This document shows positions 18,244-27,012 of a stretch of 64,000 nucleotides of DNA, piece after piece. A program made the position numbers and the translations under genes. The stretch comes from an uncultured Emticicia sp. (GTDB lineage: Bacteria; Bacteroidota; Bacteroidia; Cytophagales; Spirosomataceae), in NCBI RefSeq assembly GCF_937903345.1, contig NZ_CALCZQ010000030.1:434001-498000 (forward strand). The letters run 5' to 3'. Below the pieces are notes generated by a model that ran no database searches, was not told the origin of the DNA, and worked only from the letters and a program-made list of their open reading frames with translations. Each line of letters begins with the position of its first letter. The stretch's first letter is position 1.

Positions 18244-18276
18244 AAATGTGGCACACCTTTAAGGTGTGCCACATTT
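18244..18276. terminator. Perfect palindrome, probable bidirectional terminator or REP-like repeat
   Basis: A 16-bp perfect stem (AAATGTGGCACACCTT, 18244-18259, with 18261-18276) and almost no loop lie between the convergent tonB fragment and ABC permease genes. A short T-rich stretch is available on each strand. The GC-rich core GTGGCACACC stands out from the AT-rich surroundings and may mark a dispersed repeat. Confidence 0.55.
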
Positions 18277-18293
18277 TGCTTGAGCGAAGAAAG

Positions 18294-19631
18294 CTATCCC
18301 TTATAAAACAACCATTTTCCAATCTCTTTGAAAGTTGGCTTTTTACCGTACATTAAAATACCTACACGATAAATTTTGGCTGCAATCCAGACCATTCCGA
18401 AGGTGCTGATTACGAGTAAAGACATTGATAAAATCAATTCCCATGGCTCAACGCCAAATGGCAAGCGTGACATCATCGTAATCGGTGAGGTAAACGGAAT
18501 GATTGAGGCCCAGAAAAGTAGTTTATTATCGGTTTGACCTGCGGTCATTAGTCCGATTAAGTAGCCTGCTAGTAGCGGTAGCATAATCGGGAACATAAAT
18601 TGCTGTGTATCGGTTTCGTTATCGACCGCAGAGCCTATTGCTCCGTAAACCGAGGCATAGAATAAATAGCCAAATAAGAAATAGAACAAAAAGCAACCAA
18701 TAATTAATGGAATATTGAGGTTTTTTGCACTTTGAATAAAAGCCATTACTTTACTTGCATCTGAAGGCGTTTGCTCAACTTTTTTAGCAATTTTATCTTT
18801 ATCTTTTTGTGGCATTTCTGACATTTGTTCCTGAGCCGCCTTTGCGATTTGCTGAGAAGGCAACATCGACGAACTAAACGTTGTCAGAACAAAAGTGAGG
18901 GTAATCCAGAGCGAAAACTGCGTAAGACCAACCAAGCCAACGCCTAAGATTTTGCCCATCATTAACTGAAATGGCTTAACCGACGAGATAATAACTTCAA
19001 TGATACGGTTTGTTTTTTCTTCAATCACACCACGCATTACTTGCATTCCGAAGCCAATTACGGTCGAGAACATCAGAATAACGGTAATAAATCCTAGAAC
19101 TGTCGATGCAAGTGTATTTTGCTCCTTTTGCTCACCTTCTTTGCTTACAACCACTACCTTTGATGAAACATCAACATCAGCATCTTCCAAAATCTTTTGG
19201 TCAATACCAGCATTTGATAGTTTTACATTGCGGATTTCATTTTGAATAATACGTTCGATTTTTGCTTGAATCTCAAATCCAACGCCTTTGCCAGTATATA
19301 TTTTCAGACCACTGGGTTCTTCGAAAATGTCTTGCGGAATCATCGCTACAATATCGGTGCGTTTTTGATTAAGCCTTCCGAGAGCAGAATCAAGTGGGAG
19401 GTTTAGGTACTCAAACTTAACTTTCTCCGAATCTTTAAATTTTTGTGTAAATGAGCCGCTTTCATCAATGATTGATACTCGTTGAATCTCAGCAGAGTTA
19501 AAAACTCCCCAAAACAGTAATGCATAAAATCCTGAAACGAGTAATGGCATCAGAAGTGTCATTACCCAAAAAGATTTTTTTTTGATTCTGACCAGATATT
19601 CTCTTCGTAATATGAGTAGTATATTTTTCAT
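18294..19631 (-). CDS. ABC-2 type exporter permease (NatB-like)
   Basis: The protein has 445 residues. It starts with the cytoplasmic helix typical of ABC-2 permeases (ILRREYLVRIKKKSFWVM) and a first membrane segment, then a large extracytoplasmic domain of about 130 residues. A block of five to six membrane helices follows, starting near TVLGFITVILMFSTVIGF, with the cytoplasmic motif GVIEEKTNRIIEVIISSVKPFQLMMGKI that is diagnostic for NatB/YhaP-type permeases. It pairs with the ATPase encoded 56 bases upstream on the same strand. In relatives such pumps export sodium ions or lipophilic compounds; the substrate here is not known. Confidence 0.88.
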   Translation of the reverse strand: MKNILLILRREYLVRIKKKSFWVMTLLMPLLVSGFYALLFWGVFNSAEIQRVSIIDESGSFTQKFKDSEKVKFEYLNLPLDSALGRLNQKRTDIVAMIPQDIFEEPSGLKIYTGKGVGFEIQAKIERIIQNEIRNVKLSNAGIDQKILEDADVDVSSKVVVVSKEGEQKEQNTLASTVLGFITVILMFSTVIGFGMQVMRGVIEEKTNRIIEVIISSVKPFQLMMGKILGVGLVGLTQFSLWITLTFVLTTFSSSMLPSQQIAKAAQEQMSEMPQKDKDKIAKKVEQTPSDASKVMAFIQSAKNLNIPLIIGCFLFYFLFGYLFYASVYGAIGSAVDNETDTQQFMFPIMLPLLAGYLIGLMTAGQTDNKLLFWASIIPFTSPITMMSRLPFGVEPWELILSMSLLVISTFGMVWIAAKIYRVGILMYGKKPTFKEIGKWLFYKG

Positions 19632-19687
19632 GTGTTTAGTATTTATTTGTCGGGTTCGTAACCCTTCAGATTAAATTTATTATACAA

Positions 19688-20602
19688 TTAATCAATACTT
19701 TCGTTGACAACCATTTTAAAAATATCGTTCATTGTTGGTATGTTTTCACCGAAAGAACGAAGTTCAACTTGGTCAATTATTTGTCTAATTAATTGATTGA
19801 CTGGCATTCCTTTGTTTAACCTAATTGTCGAACTTAAACAATTATCTTCGATTTCTTGAGTATTTAAAATTTCATAATCGGTCGAGGTAGGCAATAATTC
19901 ACCCGAATACTTGATATTATATGTATTAGTTTTGAAACGTTCTTTTATTTCAGATTTTGGCCCATCTAGTACTTTTTCCGACTTATTAATGAGAGCAATA
20001 TGGTCGCATAGTTCTTCAACAGATTCCATCCGGTGAGTTGAGAAAATTATGGTAGAACCTTTTTCTTTTAGTTCCAGGATTTCATTTTTAATTAAATCTG
20101 CATTGATCGGGTCAAAGCCTGAGAACGGTTCATCCAAGATAATCAACTGAGGTTCGTGAAGTACTGTTGCCACAAATTGAATTTTTTGTTGCATCCCCTT
20201 CGACAGGTCTTCTACATTCTTTGTCCACCAGGTTTTAATATCAAATTTGGTAAACCATTCTTTTAGCTTTTCGAGAGCTTGTTTTTCTGAAAGTCCCTTG
20301 AGCTGTGCCAAATATAGCAATTGTTCACCGACTTTCATTTTCTTGTAAAGTCCACGTTCTTCAGGCAAATACCCAATTTCTTTGATGTGCTGTTGGCATA
20401 GTTTCTGACCATCAAACAAAACATAACCTTCGTCAGGGCCTGTAATCTGATTAATAATACGAATAAGTGATGTTTTTCCTGCACCGTTTGGTCCGAGAAG
20501 ACCAAAAATTACTCCCTTCGGAATATTGATGCTGACATTGTTTAGAGCAGTGTGTTGCGAATATCGTTTCACAACATTGTGAACTTCTAAGATATTATTC
20601 AC
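19688..20602 (-). CDS. ABC transporter ATP-binding protein (NatA-like)
   Basis: The 304-residue nucleotide-binding protein carries Walker A GPNGAGKTS, signature LSKGMQQK, Walker B LIILDEPFSGFDP and switch histidine FSTHRM. A C-terminal extension of about 80 residues (after KSEIKERF) resembles the DUF4162 domain found in NatA-type subunits. It is the first gene of a two-gene operon with the permease downstream. A -7-like TATATTTG sits on the minus strand at 20637-20630, about 28 bases before the start, without a good -33 element. Confidence 0.9.
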   Translation of the reverse strand: MNNILEVHNVVKRYSQHTALNNVSINIPKGVIFGLLGPNGAGKTSLIRIINQITGPDEGYVLFDGQKLCQQHIKEIGYLPEERGLYKKMKVGEQLLYLAQLKGLSEKQALEKLKEWFTKFDIKTWWTKNVEDLSKGMQQKIQFVATVLHEPQLIILDEPFSGFDPINADLIKNEILELKEKGSTIIFSTHRMESVEELCDHIALINKSEKVLDGPKSEIKERFKTNTYNIKYSGELLPTSTDYEILNTQEIEDNCLSSTIRLNKGMPVNQLIRQIIDQVELRSFGENIPTMNDIFKMVVNESID

Positions 20603-20908
20603 GGTTGATTTATGTTTGGTTTAGTGTATCAAATATAGCTTATTAGTCGGATAAAATATTAAAATAAGTATAAGTGGGTTTTTTATTAAATAAATGGTTT
20701 AAAAACAAATTATACCATTTGATAAAAATTTGAAATTGTTTATAAATAAAAAAACTCGATAAATTTTGAAAAATTCTAACATAATCATTTAATTGTAAAA
20801 GCATTTTTCAAAACTTTGGTGTTTCTTTGTATTTCATTCTAAAATCCAAGGTGGTAGATAAGGCCATAGCATCCTACTTTTATATAATTTTTTTTATGTA
20901 CTCAACCT
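20603..20908. other. 306-base intergenic region between divergent genes
   Basis: AT-rich promoter spacer between the ABC exporter operon (minus) and the penicillin-binding protein gene (plus). A minus-strand -7 match lies at 20637-20630. On the plus side no full promoter match is visible; AAACTTTG about 90 bases before the start is one base off the consensus. No gene is seen. Confidence 0.45.
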
Positions 20909-23488
20909 ATGTTAGATAATTTAAAAAATATTTTGTCGGTTATTCAGCGAATTTGGTCAAATATCGTTTCTAAAATGAGTGCGGAATGGTGGTGGAGCTT
21001 AGACAAAATTTATCGTCTTTTATGCAAAATCTTTGGCGAGGAAAAGGTTGAAGGAGTTTTTACGAAGTATTACCGTAAACTTGATGATGCCCGCAACTAC
21101 TTTGTTTCAAAGTTTGACTCGGAAGGAAATTATTATCCAACAATCAATAAAATATATAAATATAGCCTACGAGCCTTCATTACTGGATTGATATATATAA
21201 TCTCTATAGAAACAAATTTTTTGTGGTTATGTGGCAGAATGCCTAGTATTGAACAGCTCACAAATCCAAAAATTTCTCAATCATCTACAATTTTTACTGC
21301 TGATGGGGTTGAAATAGGTAAATTTTTTACAGAAAACCGTAAAACTATAGATTCTGTTGATATGTCGCCATGGTTATTTAAAGCACTTATTGCTACAGAA
21401 GACAAACGTTTTTATGAACATTCAGGTATTGATTTGCAGTCGATGGCAGGGGTTGCTGTAGGTATTTTAACAGGAGGTGGCGAGCGAGGAGGAGGAAGTA
21501 CTGTTTCACAGCAATTAGCCAAAAACCTTTATAATACTCGCCGAAGCGAAATGAAAGGTCTACTTTATTATATCCCGGTGGTTAAAACTTTGGTTTATAA
21601 GACAAAGGAATGGTTGACGGCCATTCGTCTGGAACGTAATTTTACGAAGGGAGAAATATTGACCATGTATTTGAATACCGTCGATTATGGAAATAATGCT
21701 TACGGTATTCGTACTGCTTCTAAAACTTATTTCAATAAAGAACCCAAAAATTTACAACCTGAAGAAGCAGCTATTTTAGTTGGTTTGCAAAAAGGTACAA
21801 CACTTTATAACCCGATTCGAAATAAGAAGAATGCTTTGAAACGTCGTAATACGGTTTTGCAACTCATGGCTAATAATAAAGCGTTGACACAAAATGAAGC
21901 CGATAGATTAAGTCAAACAGAAATAAAGTTAGATATTAATTTAGAAGATGCTTACGATGGCCAAGGAGATTATTTTAAAGTAGCACTATCACGCTTTGTA
22001 GAGAATTGGGCAAAAAACAATGAGATAGATATTGATTTATACAGAGACGGATTGAAAATTTATACAACTATCGATTCGAGAATGCAAACACATGCTGAAA
22101 CGGCGGTTTCGAGCCATATGAAACGATTGCAAAAACTTTTTGATCAAGAATGGAAAGGGAGAAATCCATGGACTTATGAAAACGGACAAGAAATACCTGG
22201 ATTTTTGGATACAGTCGCTAAGCGGACAGCAATTTATAAGCGTTTGGTGAAAAAGTATAAAGATAAGCCCGATTCTGTACGATATTATATGTATGAAAAG
22301 AAGAAACCGATAAGGGTCTTTAGTTGGGAAGGTGAAAAAGAAATCATGATGAGCCCAGTTGACTCAATCAATTATTACAAAAGATTCTTGCAAACGGGTA
22401 TGATGGCAATGGATCCCTACACAGGATTCATTAAAGCTTGGGTAGGTGGTATTAATTACGAATATTTTAAATACGACCATGTTAAACAAGGTCGTCGTCA
22501 GCCAGGATCTACTTTCAAGCCAATTCTTTATACAGCAGCAATTGATGGACCATTAAATTTATCGCCTTGTGACCATCGTGAAGATAAACCATTCAAGAAA
22601 GAGTGGGTAGAAAATGGAAAACCCAAGACTTGGGAGCCTAAAAATGCCGATGGGATATTTTCGTATGCTAATATGACATTACGTAGAGCAATTGCTCGTT
22701 CGGTCAACTCTGTTGCTGCACAATTATCAGATGAAGTTAAACCAAAGGGTATCATTGAATACGCCCGCAAATTGGGTATCACCGCACCACTTGAACCAGT
22801 ACTTTCACTCGGAATCGGAACCTCAGACGTATCCCTCTTTGAAATGGTTGCTGCATATGGCGTATTTTTGAATGAAGGTCAATATACTGACCCAATGTTG
22901 GTATTTAAGATAGAAGACGCCAAAGGAAAAGTATTGTTTGAGTTTGAAACAAAAAAACATGATGCTATCAAACCTGAGTCTGCTTATTTGATGCAATATA
23001 TGCTGCGTGGTGGGGTAGAAGAGCCAGGTGGAACTTCTCAGGGTTTATTCGAATATTGTAGTGCATTATTTGGTAATGGTGGTCAAGCCGCAGGTAAAAC
23101 AGGTACAACTTCTAATTATTCAGATTCATGGTATATTGGCTTCACAAAAGACTTGATTTGTGGTGTTTGGGTTGGTGGAGATGACCGAAGTATTCATTTT
23201 CGCTCTCGAATGGGTGAGGGTTCAAGGTCAGCAATGCCTATTTTTGGGAAATTTATGCAAAGCGTTTACACCGATAAAAAACTTAGCTATAGTCCAGGGC
23301 CTTTCCCAAAACCTGGCATGAAAATAACAAAAGATTATTTAGGATGTGTATCGACGGGAGGAGAAGTCGCTGGGTCAGATTCTATTGGTACCTCGGTTGA
23401 TTCATCAGCAAATTTCGAAGATAACCAAAGACTTCCACCAGTAGAACTAATTAAGAGAGATACAACAATTAACCGCGATAATCGTTAA
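20909..23488 (+). CDS. Class A penicillin-binding protein (PBP1A-like), bifunctional
   Basis: This 859-residue cell-wall synthase has an N-terminal cytoplasmic region of about 85 residues and a single membrane anchor (near YSLRAFITGLIYIISI). The glycosyltransferase domain contains catalytic E164 in ATEDKRFYEHSG and the stretch GGSTVSQQLAKNLY. The transpeptidase domain carries S534-x-x-K537 (GSTFKP), S598-V-N600 and K730-T-G. It polymerises lipid II and cross-links the peptides in the periplasm. Class A enzymes are usually about 750-850 residues; the slightly long N-terminus accounts for the extra length. It stands alone between divergent promoters and is expected to be a housekeeping enzyme. 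Confidence 0.95.
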   Translation: MLDNLKNILSVIQRIWSNIVSKMSAEWWWSLDKIYRLLCKIFGEEKVEGVFTKYYRKLDDARNYFVSKFDSEGNYYPTINKIYKYSLRAFITGLIYIISIETNFLWLCGRMPSIEQLTNPKISQSSTIFTADGVEIGKFFTENRKTIDSVDMSPWLFKALIATEDKRFYEHSGIDLQSMAGVAVGILTGGGERGGGSTVSQQLAKNLYNTRRSEMKGLLYYIPVVKTLVYKTKEWLTAIRLERNFTKGEILTMYLNTVDYGNNAYGIRTASKTYFNKEPKNLQPEEAAILVGLQKGTTLYNPIRNKKNALKRRNTVLQLMANNKALTQNEADRLSQTEIKLDINLEDAYDGQGDYFKVALSRFVENWAKNNEIDIDLYRDGLKIYTTIDSRMQTHAETAVSSHMKRLQKLFDQEWKGRNPWTYENGQEIPGFLDTVAKRTAIYKRLVKKYKDKPDSVRYYMYEKKKPIRVFSWEGEKEIMMSPVDSINYYKRFLQTGMMAMDPYTGFIKAWVGGINYEYFKYDHVKQGRRQPGSTFKPILYTAAIDGPLNLSPCDHREDKPFKKEWVENGKPKTWEPKNADGIFSYANMTLRRAIARSVNSVAAQLSDEVKPKGIIEYARKLGITAPLEPVLSLGIGTSDVSLFEMVAAYGVFLNEGQYTDPMLVFKIEDAKGKVLFEFETKKHDAIKPESAYLMQYMLRGGVEEPGGTSQGLFEYCSALFGNGGQAAGKTGTTSNYSDSWYIGFTKDLICGVWVGGDDRSIHFRSRMGEGSRSAMPIFGKFMQSVYTDKKLSYSPGPFPKPGMKITKDYLGCVSTGGEVAGSDSIGTSVDSSANFEDNQRLPPVELIKRDTTINRDNR

Positions 23489-23696
23489 AAAAAAATATTT
23501 TTCAATAAAATTTTTATTTTAAAGTCGTTACTAGTGTAATTATTTTCCAATTATAATTGATATATATATTGTTTTCTTGAAAACAGCCTTTTGGTGTCTA
23601 ATAAGCCAAATTTTTTTATAAATCCTTTACAACCTTTTCTTTGTGATAAGTGTCCTAATAACATATGATATTTATTTCAAATTATACTTTTTATTC

Positions 23697-24047
23697 ATGA
23701 GATTGCAAAACTCCATCTGCACTTCAACAATACATTTAACTGGAAACAAAAAAGTAAATCCTGCCAATGTTCTTTTTCTAAAAGCTGATGTAAATTATAC
23801 AGAGCTTTTTATGCAAGGAGGTGAAACCCTTGTAGTGTCAAAAACTTTGAAAGAACTTGAAAAAAAATTTGTCCCATTCGATTTCTTCCGAACACACAAA
23901 TCCTTTCTGGTCAACCTAAACTACGTAATTGGTTATCAGATTCATGAAGGGCTATTGGTAAAATTAGATGGAGAACATAACGTAAATTTATCTCGTCGTC
24001 GAAAAGAAGACTTTTTAAAGTTGTTTCATGATTTTCCAAAAAATTAA
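23697..24047 (+). CDS. Stand-alone LytTR-type DNA-binding protein
   Basis: ATG 23697 gives 116 residues; an upstream GTG-initiated extension is hydrophobic and not part of the family. Almost the whole protein is a LytTR domain: NVLFLKADVNYTELFM, then VSKTLKELEKKF, FFRTHKSFLVNLNYVIGY and the closing VNLSRRRKEDFLKLF. LytTR proteins bind direct repeats in promoters and are usually joined to a receiver domain or partnered by a histidine kinase; neither is present here. Small orphan LytTR regulators are common in Bacteroidota. Its target is unknown; katG begins 510 bases downstream. Confidence 0.85.
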   Translation: MRLQNSICTSTIHLTGNKKVNPANVLFLKADVNYTELFMQGGETLVVSKTLKELEKKFVPFDFFRTHKSFLVNLNYVIGYQIHEGLLVKLDGEHNVNLSRRRKEDFLKLFHDFPKN

Positions 24048-24557
24048 ATTAGATGATTAAGGTGTTATAAACGATAGATTATTATTTTTGATTTTGAGAA
24101 AAAAAGTAATGATATTCTTGGGGGTTTCTTGCAAATAGATGTCATTTTAAAATATTGGTACTATTCCTCTTTTCTCAGCTCTCTACAAAAAAGTATAATT
24201 TGTTTTTGAAAATTTATACCCTTAAAAACCTTTTTATTTCTATTATTACATTCAATCCAAGAAAAAAAGATTTTAACAAAATGTATTGAGTATTTTGCTG
24301 ATAATCAATTTTTTATTTCTAAGACGAAACATCTCGAATCCATTATTTCTTTTTTTATTTCTTAATACCTACATTAAGGTTTTTTATAGATTGTTATAGA
24401 TAAAAACTATACTATTATAAAAACAATCAATTTGATTTATTCTTTCATTGATGTTAATTTTGAAAATCATAAAGTAAAACACAATTTCTATCTTTATGAT
24501 TTTGTTCAATAGTGAGCAATTATATACTGTAATTCATAAATAAAAAAACTGAACGAA
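24048..24557. other. 510-base AT-rich intergenic region upstream of katG
   Basis: No gene is visible on either strand. The first 380 bases are featureless AT-rich sequence. The katG promoter lies at 24432-24462, leaving an untranslated leader of about 85 bases in which I see no strong hairpin. Confidence 0.5.
24432..24462 (+). promoter_or_regulatory. katG promoter, Bacteroidota -33/-7 type
   Basis: TTG at 24432-24434 and TAATTTTG at 24455-24462 are separated by 20 bases, matching the TTG-N(19-21)-TAnnTTTG promoter of Bacteroidota. Transcription should start near 24469, about 90 bases before katG. No clear OxyR-like dyad is visible around it. Confidence 0.6.
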
Positions 24558-26783
24558 ATGGAAAATCATACATCCAATGGCGGAGCAGCAAAATGCCCTT
24601 TCCATCATGGAGCTGGTGCACCTGTAAATCAAAGTGCTGGTGGCGGTACTAGAAACCAAGATTGGTGGCCAAACCAACTAAGACTAAACATTCTTCGTCA
24701 ACATTCTTCATTATCAAACCCTATGGGTCAAGATTTTGATTATGCAAAGGAGTTTGGCTCACTTGATTTAGCCGTCTTGAAAAACGAAATCAACGATTTA
24801 ATGACCACCTCGCAGGAGTGGTGGCCAGCAGATTATGGTCATTATGGTCCATTTTTTATTCGTATGGCATGGCATAGTGCTGGTACCTATCGTATTGCAG
24901 ATGGTCGTGGAGGAGCAGGTGCAGGTATGCAGCGTTTTGCACCATTAAATAGTTGGCCAGACAATGGAAACCTCGACAAAGCTCGTTTGTTATTGTGGCC
25001 AATTAAGCAAAAATATGGCAGAAAAATTTCATGGGCTGACTTAATGATTTTGGCAGGTAATTGTGCATTAGAGTCAATGGGTTTTAAAACATTTGGTTTT
25101 GGAGGTGGTCGTGCAGATGTATGGGAACCAGAAGAAGATATTTACTGGGGTTCGGAAGGAAAATGGTTAGAAGATAAGCGATATTCAGGTGACCGTGAAT
25201 TAGAAAACCCACTTGCTGCTGTTCAAATGGGCTTAATCTATGTGAATCCAGAAGGTCCTAATGGAAATCCGAATCCATTGGCAGCTGCTCGTGATATTCG
25301 CGATACTTTTGGCCGAATGGCAATGAATGACGAAGAAACGGTAGCACTGATAGCTGGTGGGCATACTTTTGGTAAAGCTCATGGTGCAGCAGACCCTAAT
25401 CAATATGTAGGAGTAGAACCAGCTGCAGCGGGTATTGAAGAACAAAGTATGGGTTGGAAAAATACTTTTGGCACTGGTAATGGTGAATATACTATCACAA
25501 GTGGTTTGGAAGGTGCTTGGTCGCAGACCCCAACACAATGGAGCAATAATTATTTCACAAACTTGTTTGGTTTTGAGTGGGAATTAAGCAAAAGTCCAGC
25601 AGGAGCTCATCAATGGATTCCAAAAGCTGGTGCAGGTGCAGGAACCGTACCAGATGCTCATAACTCAGCTAAGAGTCATGCTCCAATTATGTTTACGACT
25701 GATATTGCTTTGAGAATTGACCCTGTTTATGAAAAAATATCAAAACGTTTCTTCGAAAATCCTGATCAATTTGCTGATGCATTCGCCCGTGCATGGTTCA
25801 AACTAACACACCGTGATATGGGACCGAAATCACTTTATCTCGGACCAGAAGTGCCAACTGAAGAACTTATTTGGCAAGATCCAATTCCTGCGGTTAATTA
25901 TGAACTTATTGATGATAATGATATAAGTGAGTTAAAAGCAAACATTCTTGCGTCTGGTCTATCGGTATCGGAATTAGTTTCAACTGCTTGGGCTTCTGCG
26001 TCTACATTCCGCGGTTCTGATAAACGTGGTGGGGCTAATGGAGCAAGAGTACGTTTATCCCCACAAAAGTATTGGGATATTAATAATCCTACTCAACTTT
26101 CAAAAGTGATAGATACACTCTCAAGTATTCAAGAAGAATTCAATGCAATTCAGGCAGGGGGAAAGAAAGTTTCGATTGCTGACCTTATCGTATTAGGAGG
26201 TTGTGCAGGTATTGAGCAAGCAGCAAAAAATGCTGGACAAGAGATTACCGTTCCGTTTAAAGCAGGCCGTACTGATGCTTCTCAAGAGCAAACAGATGTA
26301 GAATCATTTGCGGTGCTTGAGCCAATTGCTGATGGTTTCCGAAATTATCAAAAGAAGCATTATACAACTTCTTCAGAAGAAATGTTGGTTGATAAAGCCC
26401 AATTAATGACTTTAACAGCTCCAGAAATGACAGTATTGGTTGGAGGTTTACGTGTATTGAATATCAATGCAGATGGCTCTCAACACGGTGTTTTTACAAC
26501 TCGTAAGGAAACATTGACCAACGATTTCTTTGTAAACTTACTTGATTTAAGCACAACATGGAAGGCTACTTCTGCACATAGTGATGTGTTTGAAGGTACT
26601 AGTCGTACTACTGGTGAGTTGAAATGGACAGGAACTCGTACTGACCTTATTTTTGGTTCAAACTCGGAGCTTCGTGCCATTGCAGAAGTATATGCTTGCC
26701 AAGATTCTCAGGAGAAATTTGTTAAAGACTTCATAGCAGCTTGGACAAAAGTGATGAACCTTGACCGTTTTGATTTGGTTTAA
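24558..26783 (+). CDS. katG: Catalase-peroxidase KatG
   Basis: The protein has 741 residues, the usual family length, with two haem-peroxidase-like halves. The distal site R102, W105 and H106 is seen in RMAWHSAGTYR; the proximal haem ligand is H269 in AGGHTFGKAHG. Y228 (LIYVNPEGP) and M254 (FGRMAMN) are in place to form the W105-Y228-M254 adduct needed for catalase activity. The enzyme removes hydrogen peroxide in the cytoplasm and also acts as a peroxidase. The gene has its own promoter and terminator and is monocistronic. Confidence 0.98.
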   Translation: MENHTSNGGAAKCPFHHGAGAPVNQSAGGGTRNQDWWPNQLRLNILRQHSSLSNPMGQDFDYAKEFGSLDLAVLKNEINDLMTTSQEWWPADYGHYGPFFIRMAWHSAGTYRIADGRGGAGAGMQRFAPLNSWPDNGNLDKARLLLWPIKQKYGRKISWADLMILAGNCALESMGFKTFGFGGGRADVWEPEEDIYWGSEGKWLEDKRYSGDRELENPLAAVQMGLIYVNPEGPNGNPNPLAAARDIRDTFGRMAMNDEETVALIAGGHTFGKAHGAADPNQYVGVEPAAAGIEEQSMGWKNTFGTGNGEYTITSGLEGAWSQTPTQWSNNYFTNLFGFEWELSKSPAGAHQWIPKAGAGAGTVPDAHNSAKSHAPIMFTTDIALRIDPVYEKISKRFFENPDQFADAFARAWFKLTHRDMGPKSLYLGPEVPTEELIWQDPIPAVNYELIDDNDISELKANILASGLSVSELVSTAWASASTFRGSDKRGGANGARVRLSPQKYWDINNPTQLSKVIDTLSSIQEEFNAIQAGGKKVSIADLIVLGGCAGIEQAAKNAGQEITVPFKAGRTDASQEQTDVESFAVLEPIADGFRNYQKKHYTTSSEEMLVDKAQLMTLTAPEMTVLVGGLRVLNINADGSQHGVFTTRKETLTNDFFVNLLDLSTTWKATSAHSDVFEGTSRTTGELKWTGTRTDLIFGSNSELRAIAEVYACQDSQEKFVKDFIAAWTKVMNLDRFDLV

Positions 26784-26805
26784 TTGTCAAAATGTATTTT
26801 TTTAC

Positions 26806-26837
26806 AAAAAAGTGGCCTAATTGTTGGCCACTTTTTT
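26806..26837 (+). terminator. katG terminator
   Basis: A perfect 12-bp stem (26806-26817 with 26826-26837) whose distal arm ends in six T residues, with an 8-base loop, lies 22 bases after the katG stop codon. Confidence 0.9.
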
Positions 26838-26937
26838 GTTTTAATATTCAGCCCATTAAATGATAATACCTTAATTTATTCAAAGTCTTGATAAAACTTT
26901 ATCAACAAAATGACTTTAATATAGTTGGAAATATAGA

Positions 26938-26958
26938 TAACTTTGTGAACCCAGGTTC
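26938..26958 (+). promoter_or_regulatory. Candidate promoter and operator-like palindrome for the serine hydrolase gene
   Basis: TAACTTTG (26938-26945) fits the -7 consensus and is followed one base later by the perfect dyad GAACC-CA-GGTTC (26947-26958), which would lie at the start of transcription. No -33 TTG at the right distance is seen. A repressor site is conceivable but unproven. Confidence 0.35.
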
Positions 26959-27012
26959 GCAATAGTATATTTCGGATAATGCCTTAAAAAATAGATTTTA
27001 AATTATCTTTTT

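Noticed and set aside
26941..26960. tRNA T-arm-like CCAGGTTCGCAA
   Set aside because: No acceptor, D or anticodon arms can be formed around it, so it is not a tRNA gene.
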